NCBI GenBank assembly: GCA_963738375.1
Contig: CAVTWL010000004.1
Coordinates: 1,364,001 to 1,428,000 of the forward strand
Length of the DNA stretch: 64,000 bases
DNA from: Bog-159 sp963738375
GTDB taxonomy: Bacteria > Acidobacteriota > Terriglobia > Bryobacterales > Bryobacteraceae
Direction of reading: 5' to 3'
How positions within the stretch are numbered: position 1 is the stretch's first letter; every line of letters starts with the position of its first letter. This document shows positions 27,129 to 36,305 of this stretch, in pieces. Position numbers and translations under genes: made by a program. The notes beneath the pieces were generated by a model, which searched no databases, was not told the origin of the DNA, and saw only the letters and a program-made list of their open reading frames with translations.

Positions 27129-28971
27129 CGCAGCAAGGTCCGCGATCTCCGCGTGCCCCATTTTCTCCGCCCAAGCCAGCGGCGTAGCCCAGGGCTTGGC
27201 GTCGGGCTCATCGACGGGCGCGCCACGCGCGATCAGAAACTCCACCAGTTCCTTTCTTCCCCAGCGGCAAGCCCAAGCGAGCGGGGTGGATTCCAGAATT
27301 TCGTCGCGGATGTCGAGGCGCGCCCCGCAATCGATCAGCATCGCGGCGAAGCGTACTCGCTGAAGGGCGGTGGCATTGCGGCACGGCGGCGTTGAAATGC
27401 AAGACGGTTTCGCCGCGGCGGGTGATATTGGGATCGATCCCGCGGTCGAGCAATAAGGCCATGGAACGGAAATAAGCCTGGTCGCCGGCACGTTCGCCGA
27501 TGCTGCGTAGCGGCTGGATGAGGACCCAGTGCCAGCGCGGATCGCTGGGCGGCCAGGCAATCAAGGGGAGGGTCATTTCGACGATTTCGGGGCAGCCGTT
27601 GCAAGCGGCGGACCAGAGCAGTTCGCTTACGGTACCTTCGCTGGGCGCGCCGTCCAGCATACGGCTTGCGGCGTCGATGTCGTGCGCGGCAGCGATGGTG
27701 TAGGGCTGAGGGTTGGCGCCGCGGTCGAGAAGCAATTGCTTCATGGGTTCGTCGCCGTTGTTATAGGCGCGATCGAGCGGCCAGCCGGAGGCATAGACGT
27801 TGGCATTGGGATCGGCGCCGCGGTCGAGGAGGAGGCGAGCGATATCCCGATTTCCATTTTGCGCCGCATGCCAGAGAGGGCCTCCCCAGCTCACGGTTGG
27901 CCGTTCCACTTCATCGAGCAGGACCCGCTCATCGACGTCGGCGCCAAGGTCGAGAAGCAGGTTCACGATTTCCAGGTGGCTGTGATTCACAGCCAGGGTT
28001 AGGAGGCCCCCGGTTTTCCAATTGAGCGCGCGCAGCAAGCCCGGATCGGCGCACACCAATTCCCGAATTCGGCCAGCATCCGCCAGTGCCACTGCCGCGC
28101 GAATGGTGGGCGTGGCGCCGCCGGCAAGAAGCAACCGCGCGATGGCCGGGAAGTTCGATTGAGCGGCCACGGCGGCGCGATCGATGGGCGAGAGACCACG
28201 GAGATCTTCCTTGCGTGGATTGGCGCCGTGCGCGAGCAGCCATGACACCAGATCTTCGTGGCCCTCTTCGGCGGCAATGTGAAGCGGCGTGGCGCCGGCA
28301 CGATCGCACGCGCGGACCAGCGATTCATCTGCCGCGAGGAGGTGTTTCGCATTTTCGCGGCGGCCTTCGCGAATGGCGCGGTTGATCTCATCCTGCACGG
28401 GAGAGACGGTCACATTGGGGCAGCTATTCCGCTCGCGGCGGTGCTGCTCTTCCTCCTCGATGACGGCCACGATATCGTTGAAGCCGCGATCATGGGCGAT
28501 GGCGTAGGCGGTGGTGGCGTCGCGATGCGGATAGATGCCCTGGCGCGCGTCCGCGCCGGCGCCCATCAGCAGCCGCACCATGGCCGGATCACGCCGGAAC
28601 ACAGCGTAGTGCAGGGCGCGATGCTCGTCATTCTCCGCCATATCCATGAGGGCGAGTTCGGGGCGTGAACGGAGAAGCGCTCTCGCCCTCGCGAGATCGC
28701 CGGCGCGCACGGCGCCGGCTAGATGAGCGATGTCCGCCCCATCGACGAAGGCCTTTAGTTTCGCCCAGCTTTCGTAACCGTATGCGCGCGCAAGGATGCG
28801 TTGGGCATCGTGGAGGGCGAAGGCCGAGGCGGCGGGGCTCCGCTCGAAAGCGTGAACTTCGGCTGTTGCAGCGGCGTCGCCGGCGCGATAGTTTTCGAGC
28901 AAATCCTTGGCTTGCTTACGGAGTTGCTCAAGATGGGGATGGGGCGGCAATTGCCGCATTGCGTAGGGCAT
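27125..28971 (-). CDS. Ankyrin-repeat protein (two frameshifts near the 3' end)
   Basis: The start is ATG 28971 (MPYAMRQLPPHPHLEQLRKQ) behind GGGAG. An N-terminal helical segment (QLRKQAKDLLENYRAGD to YGYESWAKLKAFVDG) precedes about ten ankyrin repeats, for example GATPLHIAAEEGHEDLVSWL and LEIVNLLLDLGADVDE. The frame changes near 27380 and again near 27135. The continuing frame gives STPLAWACRWGRKELVEFLI and ATPLAWAEKMGHAEIADL, and a last shift gives a stop at 27127-27125, overlapping the msrQ stop. There is no signal peptide, so it is probably a cytoplasmic protein-binding scaffold; partners are unknown. Confidence 0.82.
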
Positions 28972-29188
28972 GACGATTCTCCCGTTAGTACCCGGTGTCC
29001 GCGTCACGGGCGAGAAGAGAATTCGTCGAAAAATTAAACGCTTGGGTCGCCGGTAGGCTCAGCCTTTTCCGCGGACACGGAAGCGTCCGATACGCTTAGG
29101 GGCATGATAGCAAAATGCCTCAAGGCACGGCTGGCAGGCAGACGATGTGGATCTTGGGCACGGAGTTTCGCGTGCCGCTTGGATGTTG

Positions 29189-29452
29189 CTAGCGCGGTGC
29201 GGGCTGGGTGTGACGCCAAGTCCAATATTCTTTTTGGCGGTCGGCGGGGAGGCGGCGAAAATCCCGATAGTCGTAGTGCCTCTCGCCCAGCCAGCGGTGA
29301 TAGTAGACGTCTTCACCCGGTCCCCACGCGTGATAGTCCGTGTAGTAGGGATCGTAGACGCGGTAGTGGGGCGGACCACAACTGGCAAATGTTGCCGCGG
29401 AAATCAGCGTGGCGCCGCAGAGTAACGCAGGAATTAGGCGATTTTTCGGCAT
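29189..29452 (-). CDS. Small Tyr-rich lipoprotein-like secreted protein
   Basis: An 87-residue protein starting MPKNRLIPALLCGATLISAA with a lipobox-like TFASC, then a short Tyr/His/Arg/Asp-rich mature part (YDPYYTDYHAWGPGEDVYYH). GAGG lies 8 bases before ATG 29452, which I prefer to the longer ORF start at 29473. Proteins like this are common in Acidobacteriota and carry no known function. The upstream stretch 29008-29188 holds nothing else that I can support. The moeZ gene lies 43 bases upstream on the same strand. Confidence 0.65.
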   Translation of the reverse strand: MPKNRLIPALLCGATLISAATFASCGPPHYRVYDPYYTDYHAWGPGEDVYYHRWLGERHYDYRDFRRLPADRQKEYWTWRHTQPAPR

Positions 29453-29495
29453 CGGAATGACCTCGCGAGTCACGGAGCAATTATGATGCCGGAGT

Positions 29496-30660
29496 TTAGT
29501 ATTTGGGGACCGTCGGGTCGACTTGATCGCTCCAGGCGAGGATGCCGCCCTTCATATTGCGCGCGTGGAAGCCATTCTTAGTCAGCAAGTCAACGGCTTT
29601 GGCACTGCGCATTCCGCTCTTGCAGTGAGCCACGATCTCGATTTCGCGGTCCAGTTCGTCAAGGTGCTGGGGAAGCTGCCCAAGGGGAATCAGCTTCGAC
29701 GTAGGAATGCTGCAGATCTGGTATTCGTGCGGTTCGCGCACGTCGAGCAGCAGGAAATTATCGCCGCGATCGATTTTAGCTTTCACTTCGACGGGTGTAA
29801 TATCGCCTTCCACAGGGGCCTCCGGCTGCGACTTGGGAATGCCGCAGAACTGCTGATAGTCTATCAGCTTGGTGATGGTCGGATGGTCGCCGCAGATGGG
29901 GCATTCGGGATTCTTGCGCAGCTTGAGTTCGCGGAACCGCATGGCCGAGCGCGTCGTACAGCAGCAGACGGCCTACGAGCGGTTCGCCGATGCCCAGGAT
30001 CAGCTTCACGGTTTCGGTGGCCTGGATCAAGCCGATGGTGCCGGGCAGAATTCCCAGCACGCCGCCTTCGGCGCAACTGGGGACCAGGCCGGGAGGCGGC
30101 GGCTCGGGATAAAGGCAGCGGTAGCAGGGGCCGCCCTCGTAGGCGAAGACGGTCGCCTGGCCTTCGAAGCGGAAGATCGAGCCATAGACATTGGGCTTGC
30201 CGAGCAGCACGCAGGCGTCGTTGACCAGGTAGCGCGTCGGGAAATTGTCGGTGCCGTCGACGACCAGGTCGTAGTCCTTCAGGATATCGAGCGCGTTTTC
30301 GCTGGAGAGCGCGACTTCGTGCTTGTCGATGCGCACGAAGGGATTGATTTCGTGCATGCGGTCGGCGGCGGAATCGAGCTTCTTGCGGCCGACATCGCTG
30401 GTGCCGTGGATCACCTGGCGCTGCAGATTGGTGAAGTCGACCACGTCGAAATCGACCAGGCCGATGCGTCCGACGCCGGCGGCTGCGAGATAGAGCCCCA
30501 GCGGCGCGCCCAGTCCGCCGGTTCCGACCAGCAGCACTTTCGCGGCCTTCAACTTGAGCTGGCCTTCGGTGCCGACTTCGGGCATGATCAGGTGGCGGCT
30601 ATAGCGCAGGATCTCGTCGTTGGAGAGGCTCTGGGTGGCGGGTTCGGGCGGCGCGGCCAC
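29496..30660 (-). CDS. moeZ: MoeZ-type adenylyltransferase/sulfurtransferase (ThiF-MoeB plus rhodanese; one frameshift)
   Basis: An E1-like enzyme that adenylates the C-terminal glycine of a ubiquitin-like carrier and then loads sulfur. The ThiF/MoeB part starts SNDEILRYSRHLIMPEVG, with GTGGLGAP for ATP binding, NLQRQVIHG and GTDNFPTRYLVND. The rhodanese domain has the active-site cysteine in VAHCKSGMRSA. CYRC and CPIC are a CxxC pair of the zinc-site type. One extra G near 29948 breaks the frame; removing it gives LYDALAMRFREL. The frame continues upstream without any stop into the CysO-like domain, so the two may be one protein; GTG 30660 is the only plausible separate start. MoeZ charges CysO in Mycobacterium tuberculosis. 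Confidence 0.88.
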
Positions 30661-30663
30661 CGA

Positions 30664-30934
30664 GCCGCCGGCGATCGACGGAACGATGGAGAGCAATGTC
30701 GCCATCCTTGACCGGCGTCGCATCCTTCTTCAGATAGCGGATGTCTTCGTCGTTCAGGTAGACGTTCACGAAGCTGCGCAGCTTGCCTTCGTCGTTGAAG
30801 AGCTGCTTGCGCAGATCGGGGTGCTGGGTGGTGAGGGCGGCCAGCACTTCGCCCACGGTCGAGCCGCTTAGCTCGACGGAGTCCTGCTTGCCTGCGTATT
30901 GGCGCAGGGGTGTGGGAATGAGAACTTTAGCCAT
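30664..30934 (-). CDS. cysO: CysO-like ubiquitin-fold sulfur carrier, in frame with MoeZ
   Basis: A beta-grasp sulfur carrier of the MoaD/ThiS/CysO type: MAKVLIPTPLRQYAGKQDSV, then FVNVYLNDEDIRYL, TPVKDGD and the terminal SIVPSIAGG. One extra base near 30692 must be removed to join DGD to LLSIVPSIAGG, giving 90 residues ending Gly-Gly, close to the length of mycobacterial CysO. No stop codon follows the Gly-Gly in this frame; SVAAPPEPATQSLSNDEIL leads straight into MoeZ. The other two frames do not supply a stop near the Gly-Gly either. ATG 30934 is 1 base after the JAMM-protease stop. Thiocarboxylated Gly-Gly would be the sulfide donor for the cysteine synthase upstream. Confidence 0.82.
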
Positions 30935-30935
30935 T

Positions 30936-31353
30936 TCAGTAAGTCAACTCCTCGCGCTCCGCTTTGGTTTGCTCGGCATCGGGCAGCCAGCTATTGGCGT
31001 GGTCGAACGCGCCGTTGCGAATGGAGAGCACCACAAAAGAATACCAGGGACAGGAGTTCTTCAGATCGGTCTCGGAAAAATAAGCGTCGCAATCGGGATG
31101 CGAGTGGTAGATGCCGATCAGGTCCAGGTTGCGGCTGCGGGCTTCCTTGTCGGCGCGGAGCAGGTCTTCGGGACGCAATTCGTAATGCGTCGGCGCGCGG
31201 GCCGGCGTAGGCATTTTCAAGCGGCAAGGCGATGCGCACGGTTTTGGCCGCGTCGTCAATGGCGCCGAGCATCGCGCCGCAGCATTCATGCGGATAGGTG
31301 GCTTGCGCGTGGGCCACCATGTTGCGCCACGCGTCGGGTTCGATGCGGATCAT
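30936..31353 (-). CDS. mec: JAMM/MPN metallopeptidase, Mec-like (one frameshift)
   Basis: A 139-residue zinc protease with the JAMM signature: GIYHSHPDCDAYFSETD gives HxHP followed by SxxD, and the upstream YPHECCGAMLG supplies the glutamate. In Mycobacterium tuberculosis, Mec removes newly made cysteine from the C-terminus of CysO. The frame changes near 31205 in ENAYAG-ARAPTHYEL. ATG 31353 overlaps the cysteine-synthase stop (ATGA) and the stop lies 1 base before cysO, so the order cysM-mec-cysO-moeZ is one tight operon. Here the enzyme might also be needed to cut the CysO-MoeZ fusion after Gly-Gly; that is an inference. Confidence 0.87.
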
Positions 31354-32303
31354 TCGTCGTCCCAGAACTGATCGCTGAGGTACTTCTCGGCGCTGTCGCA
31401 GAGCATGGTCACGATCATGCCTTCGCGGCCTTCGGCATGCAACTGGCGGGCGATCTGCAGCGCGGCGACCACGTTGCACCCGGACGAGATTCCCACCAGC
31501 AGACCTTCTTCGCGCGCCAGCCGCCGCACCATGGCATAGGCGTCTTCGGTTTCGAGCCAGATATTGCCGTCGGCCAGCGCTCGGATCGTAGATGCCCGGT
31601 ACGATGGCGGTGGGCATGTGCTTCAAGCCTTCGAGCCCATGGAAACTGCTGGAAGGCTGCCCGGAGTAGCACTTCACGCCGGGCAGGTCGCGATGGAGGC
31701 GGCGGGTGACGCCGGTGAAGGTGCCGCTGGTGCCCATGGCGGCGACGAAGTGGGTCAGCAGGCCGCCGGTCTGTTCGATGATTTCGCGGCCGGTGGTTTC
31801 GAAGTGCGCTTTCCAGTTGGCCGGGTTGTTGTACTGATCGGGATAGAAATAGCGGTCGGGATCGGCTTCGTAGATCTCGCGGCACGTGCGGATGGCGCCG
31901 TCGGAGCCTTCGGCCGGATCGCTGAAAACCATCTCCGCGCCGTAGGCTTTCAGGATGCGCTTGCGCTCGATGGAGGCGTTGGCGGGCAGGCAGAGCTTCA
32001 CTTTGTAGCCGCGGGCGGCGCCGATCATGGCGTAGGCGATGCCGGTATTGCCGCTGGTGGCGTCGAGGATGGTGTGGTCGAGGGTGGAGGCGGCCGGTGC
32101 GTTCGCCATCGAGGATCATGTTGAGGCCGGCGCGGTCTTTGACGGATCCGCCGGGATTGAAGTATTCCGCTTTTGCGCAGGAGGGTGACGCCGGGGACGT
32201 CGCGGGCGATCTTGTCGAGACGGAGAAGAGGGGTATTGCCGATGGTGGAAAGCAGGTGTTGAGCTTGGGTCCGGACAGGATCGGGGATGAGGACGGCTGC
32301 CAT
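31350..32303 (-). CDS. cysM: Cysteine synthase, CysM-like, of the carrier-protein pathway (about three frameshifts)
   Basis: A PLP-dependent synthase starting MAAVLIPDPVRTQ at ATG 32303, behind a strong AAGGAG. Motifs in order: LSTIGNTPLLRLDKIA, a broken lysine region near 32110-32180, ATSGNTGIAYAMIGAARGY, GTSGTFTGVTRRL, and a C-terminal GLLVGISSGCNVVAALQIA ending KYLSDQFWDDE. The frame changes near 32180, 32115 and 31575. Linkage to mec, cysO and moeZ suggests that it uses thiocarboxylated CysO as sulfur donor and perhaps O-phosphoserine as acceptor, as the mycobacterial enzyme does; substrate preference cannot be read from this sequence. It differs from the free-standing cysK at 13179-14123. 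Confidence 0.85.
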
Positions 32304-32502
32304 TGATCTCCTTGTAACTACCCTCTTTTGATTAGCGAATGGGTGGGCGGGATGCAAGGGAAACAGCCCGGGATCGCCAAATCATTGTAGCATCACCTGA
32401 AACTCCGTCTGGATTAGGGTGATTAATGCCGGCCGATCGGAGGCCGCGACCTCTTGAGAGTCAAGCGCGGGCGGGGGCATTATGGAGATAAGGCGGTAAT
32501 CT

Positions 32503-33684
32503 ATGACGCATCACTTAGTCCTGGGGCTCCCTTTCCTTCTGGCCGGCGCGCTGCTTGGCGCATCTGGAGATGCCGCGCCGGCGTTTAACCGGTTCGCTGC
32601 CGTCACCTACCGAGAGCTTTCAAAAGAGCCGGGCAACCTGATACTTTCCCCGTTTAACATTTCGACGGCTCTTTCCATGCTTCTGGCGGGCGCCCGAGGA
32701 AGTACTGCGGCGGGCATCGCCGGCGCTCTGCAAACGGGTGCTGGGCCGGGATATGATGCCGCGGTTGCCGCGCTGTGCGCCGAGTTGACAAAACAAGCGA
32801 ATCTGGGTGCCAATCAGTTGGCGATGGCCAACGGCCTCTGGGTGGAGCGCGGGTTTGCTATTGAACCCGTCTTCGAGAACACCATCAAGAACATTTATCA
32901 GGCATCGCTGACGCCACTCGATTTTCGCGAACAGAACGAGCAGGCGCGCCAGCAAATCAATTCCTGGACGGCGCGACAGACGCATGGCAAGATTACCGAT
33001 CTATTCAAGGCCGGGTCGATCAAGCGAGACACGCGCATGGTGCTCGCCAGCGCCATCTACTTCCTTGGTAAGTGGGATTCGCCATTCGATCCCCGTCAGA
33101 CGCTGGACAAACCCTTCCACGCCTTTCGCGGCCAAGCCGCGAACGCGAAGTTCATGCATCGGACTTCGAATTTTCCGTATGCCGAAACGCCTTCCGCGCG
33201 CATTCTGGAAATGAAGTACGCGGGAACAACGATCGCCTTGGACATCGTGCTGCCCAAAGCGGACAACGGACTCGCGGAAATGGAGCAGACTTTCACAACC
33301 GATGCGCTGCAGGCGTGGGTCGGCGGCCTTACGATTCGAAAAGTCCAGGCCGCCATTCCGAAATTTCGGGCGGAATCGGGTTTCGCTCTGGAAAGAATCC
33401 TGGCCAACATGGGCATGGCGGACGCATTTTCGCCCAACGCGGATTTTTCAGGGATCGACGGGCGGCATGATTTGTTTGTGGGCAACGTCGTCCACAAGGC
33501 TTTCATTGATGTTGCGGAGGAAGGCACCGAGGCAGCAGCAGCCACCGGCATAGGAATTCGCGCGATGGCCATGCGCCGGCCTGAGGAGACTGTGGTGTTC
33601 AGCGCCGACCGGCCGTTCCTGTTTTTCATCCGCGACACGGCCAGCGGTACGATCCTGTTTGAAGGCCGCCTCGCCAAGCCTTAG
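32503..33684 (+). CDS. Serpin-family protease inhibitor
   Basis: A 393-residue intact serpin with a signal peptide (MTHHLVLGLPFLLAGALLGA). Family features are NLILSPFNISTALSMLLAGA, a shutter-region NGLWVERGF and the C-terminal FLFFIRDTASGTILFEGRL. The hinge EEGTEAAAATG is the inhibitory consensus with small residues at P12-P9, so this should be an active inhibitor rather than a non-inhibitory relative. Counting from P17 places P1-P1' at Met-Ala in IGIRAMAMRR, which would suit elastase- or subtilisin-like targets. It is presumably exported. The 5' region from 32304 to 32502 is shared with the divergent cysM operon. Confidence 0.93.
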   Translation: MTHHLVLGLPFLLAGALLGASGDAAPAFNRFAAVTYRELSKEPGNLILSPFNISTALSMLLAGARGSTAAGIAGALQTGAGPGYDAAVAALCAELTKQANLGANQLAMANGLWVERGFAIEPVFENTIKNIYQASLTPLDFREQNEQARQQINSWTARQTHGKITDLFKAGSIKRDTRMVLASAIYFLGKWDSPFDPRQTLDKPFHAFRGQAANAKFMHRTSNFPYAETPSARILEMKYAGTTIALDIVLPKADNGLAEMEQTFTTDALQAWVGGLTIRKVQAAIPKFRAESGFALERILANMGMADAFSPNADFSGIDGRHDLFVGNVVHKAFIDVAEEGTEAAAATGIGIRAMAMRRPEETVVFSADRPFLFFIRDTASGTILFEGRLAKP

Positions 33685-33782
33685 AGACCGCGGAAGACTT
33701 TAGCGACTGATTCCGCGACTTCGAGCGTATGCCATCGAATGACCCGCATCGCCAAGGCGATGGGCTTGCTCGATGATGTTGT

Positions 33783-34403
33783 TTAGGTATTTGTGAATTG
33801 AAGCGAAAGGAAGGCCCCAGCAATCACACCCAGGAGCCCCAGTTTTGAGCAAAGAGTCAATTCGGTCCCTCCCAGCCTGACTAAGTGGACGCCCCCCAGA
33901 TATGTTTTAGGACCGACCTTCGAACCGTCGACAAAAAGGCCGTGGGTGCTGCCTAGATCATAGAGCCAGACGTCATCCAGGTAATTGACGATGGCGCAGT
34001 GGCGCCGGCTGACGTTAGTATCGGCAAGGCGCACCATGTTCTGGTCCGACCGGCCGATCGTAATCATCGGGTCAGGCCACTCGCGGAGTTCTCCGGTTAG
34101 CGTGATGGTCAACGTGTTCTTCTTTCGGGTGGGAAGGCCGAACCGGTAGTTTTTGAACAACGCGAGGGACTTTAGCTGGGAGCGCGCCTGTGTCAGGATA
34201 TCGGCGTGGTGACAGATGAACGGGTCGTCCCGTTTCGCGAGAGCGCGTTTTGCGAGATCCTCATCGGATGAATCCAAGAGGAGGCCGCACAGAAAACCAT
34301 TACTTTCGAAGCAGTCGCCGGGGGCTTTTTCAACGACTATCAGCCTGGCTATCCGGATGCCGGCTTCGTAGCGTTCCGTGCGATAGAAGCACTCCAGCCG
34401 CAT
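33783..34403 (-). CDS. FHA-domain protein with C-terminal membrane anchor
   Basis: The C-terminal half is a clear forkhead-associated (phosphothreonine-binding) domain: ITIGRSDQNMVRLADTNVSRRH, then DLGSTHGLFVDGSKV. It is followed by a hydrophobic tail (LGLLGVIAGAFLSLQFTNT) that may anchor it to the membrane. The N-terminal half (RLECFYRTERYEAGIRIARL) is not recognised. The start is uncertain: ATG 34403 gives a compact protein but has no Shine-Dalgarno, and the frame is open to 34544. FHA proteins usually act with Ser/Thr kinases; none is visible nearby. Confidence 0.78.
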   Translation of the reverse strand: MRLECFYRTERYEAGIRIARLIVVEKAPGDCFESNGFLCGLLLDSSDEDLAKRALAKRDDPFICHHADILTQARSQLKSLALFKNYRFGLPTRKKNTLTITLTGELREWPDPMITIGRSDQNMVRLADTNVSRRHCAIVNYLDDVWLYDLGSTHGLFVDGSKVGPKTYLGGVHLVRLGGTELTLCSKLGLLGVIAGAFLSLQFTNT

Positions 34404-34507
34404 GCCGCAACAAAATCTCGCAATTTGGGTTTGCCATATTGTGGTTGCCCGGCGGGGGAGCGCGCCGTTCAAGCAGTGCTCGGAGGCGGTACGCTCCGGC
34501 CGGGAAA

Positions 34508-36247
34508 CTATTGGGGAAGGGGCGTGACGTGCACGCCGTCCCAATACAGCCGGCCTTTCTCCGTGTGCAGATGGATACGGAGCATGCCTTCGGGGCCCGC
34601 TGTGTAAGGGGCCGAGAGTTCATCCCACTGGTCGCAGGCAACGGGACGCGGACCATCCCGGGCGGTGTGCCGACCGAAGGTGTCGTGCAGCCATAGGGTG
34701 CCTTGCGACGGCAGTTCGCAGTTGGCGCGGGCATGCACGGTGATGCGATATCGACCTCCCGGCTTCAGACCAACGACATCCTGAAAAACACCACCGGCGG
34801 GAGAGAGCGCCAGCGATTGCCGTCCTTCAAAATGCTGGTCGCGGGATGGGGCGGCTGTGGCAGCGCCGAAGATGGTCCAAGGGGCGATGGTCGGGTTCTC
34901 GAAGCCGGCGTTTTCGGCGGAGGAACCAGGGAGGTCGAGTTCCCAGCCGGGCGGATTGACAGGAACTTCCACGCTGGCGGCGCGGTGGTCGCGGAAGGCG
35001 GAGCGCCAAGCATCAACGATGGGGGCGTCTTTGGTCCAATAGTCGGTGAGGGGGGGGACGCGGAAGTCGGCGATGGTCCCGTAAATAAAGACGGCGGCAA
35101 ACAGGATGGGGGTGACGGCGCGAATGGGCCAGATGAGGGAAAGGGACAGGGCTACGAGGTAGGCGAAGACGCAGCCGGCGAAGAAAAAATAGCGCTCGCC
35201 GCCCCAGGTTTCGATACCGGCCGCGGAGGCGAACGAGGTGTGCGCGCCGCGGACGAGCATGGCAACGGCTACGGAGGCTACGGCGAGATAGAGGGCGACG
35301 AGCAGGCGCACGCGATCGACTGTTGCGGTGCTGAAGAGCCAGCCAATGCAGGGAGCGGCGAGGATCAGGAACGCGATCACAGCGTAGGTATGGAGGTGAG
35401 CGGCCCACAGTTGGCTGCGGACTTCGCCAACCAGGGGCGGCAGGACCGAGCGGTACAACAGGCAGATGGCGGTTTCCCTGAAGATGGCGGGGCGGAGGGA
35501 AAGGCCGGCTCCGAGCGGGCTGGACAATACGACAAGGGCCTGGATGCAATCGGCCAAGAGAATGGCGCCGGGTATGACGATGGAGCGGCGGAATCCGCGC
35601 GCGAAAAGGATGCAGCAACAGATGGGCGCAGCGATCATCAGTTGGGGCGAACTGAGGGCGAGCAGAAAGGCGAAGAGGGCCAGGGCCAGCAGTTTGGGAA
35701 AGCTGGAGTAACGGTCATCATCAGTTGTCCGGGCGAGCAAGATAACGGCGGGGAGGGTGAGATACCACTGGACGTTGGTGAGGTTGCCGATCAGTTCGTC
35801 GACGAAGAATCCGGCTGCAAACAGAATGCACAGGGCGGCGCGTAGCGAGCGCGAGGGAATGAGGGCGCGGTAAGGCGGCAGGAAAAAGAGGGAGCAGGAG
35901 AGAGCGGCGAAGGCGAGGGCGGTGAAGCTGAAGACGAATGGGGCGAAGGCGGCAGGCACGGCGGCGGCGGCCATGGCGATGAGGCGCTGGAGGACGCACA
36001 AGTAGCCGGCGTGCTGCTTCCACAACGCGTGATAAGACCCGAGAACGAGCTGGTCGCGGTAAAAGATGAGGCTATCTTCGGCCCAGAATTGCGGACTGGT
36101 GAGCACGCCAGGACGGCGAATCGCCAAGATGCAGAAGTTGAGGGTGAGGAGGGCGAAGAAGGCCAGCCGGCCGCGCGCCGGAGGGGCTAGCGGGGAGGGG
36201 GAAGATATTTTGTGGTTGGTTGCGCCGGCCAAGTTGCCATGATACAC
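34508..36247 (-). CDS. Polytopic membrane protein with C-terminal extracytoplasmic beta-sandwich
   Basis: A 579-residue protein. Residues about 28-420 contain roughly ten TM helices (for example LAFFALLTLNFCILAI, VFSFTALAFAALSCSLFFL, TYAVIAFLILAAPCIGWLF), with a loop PQFWAEDSLIFYRDQ that recalls the first-loop acidic residue of GT39/GT-C enzymes. The last 140 residues (NAGFENPTIAPWTIFGAATA to LHTEKGRLYWDGVHV) resemble a galactose-binding-like carbohydrate module. A role in glycan transfer or surface polysaccharide is possible but not shown. The start is GTG 36247; the first 27 residues are polar and the true start may be later. Confidence 0.68.
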   Translation of the reverse strand: MYHGNLAGATNHKISSPSPLAPPARGRLAFFALLTLNFCILAIRRPGVLTSPQFWAEDSLIFYRDQLVLGSYHALWKQHAGYLCVLQRLIAMAAAAVPAAFAPFVFSFTALAFAALSCSLFFLPPYRALIPSRSLRAALCILFAAGFFVDELIGNLTNVQWYLTLPAVILLARTTDDDRYSSFPKLLALALFAFLLALSSPQLMIAAPICCCILFARGFRRSIVIPGAILLADCIQALVVLSSPLGAGLSLRPAIFRETAICLLYRSVLPPLVGEVRSQLWAAHLHTYAVIAFLILAAPCIGWLFSTATVDRVRLLVALYLAVASVAVAMLVRGAHTSFASAAGIETWGGERYFFFAGCVFAYLVALSLSLIWPIRAVTPILFAAVFIYGTIADFRVPPLTDYWTKDAPIVDAWRSAFRDHRAASVEVPVNPPGWELDLPGSSAENAGFENPTIAPWTIFGAATAAPSRDQHFEGRQSLALSPAGGVFQDVVGLKPGGRYRITVHARANCELPSQGTLWLHDTFGRHTARDGPRPVACDQWDELSAPYTAGPEGMLRIHLHTEKGRLYWDGVHVTPLPQ

Positions 36248-36305
36248 CGGCGATCAGTTGGGATCGGGTTTATGCGTACGCGGCGGTGTGATACATTCGC
36301 ACCCA

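Noticed and set aside
30991..32109. A long ORF that reads through cysM and mec
   Set aside because: It switches from CysM sequence into frameshifted nonsense near 31575 and then into the start of the JAMM gene. Motif order supports two genes with indels, not one protein.
32304..32502. A riboswitch or T-box leader upstream of cysM
   Set aside because: I could not draw a conserved riboswitch or S-box fold. Only a weak TACAAT -10 element (minus strand, 32389-32384) and a strong ribosome site are visible.
34703..35845. A 380-codon plus-strand ORF opposite the membrane-protein gene
   Set aside because: It is a Gly/Glu/Asp-rich shadow of hydrophobic codons on the other strand. The minus-strand protein has clear TM helices.
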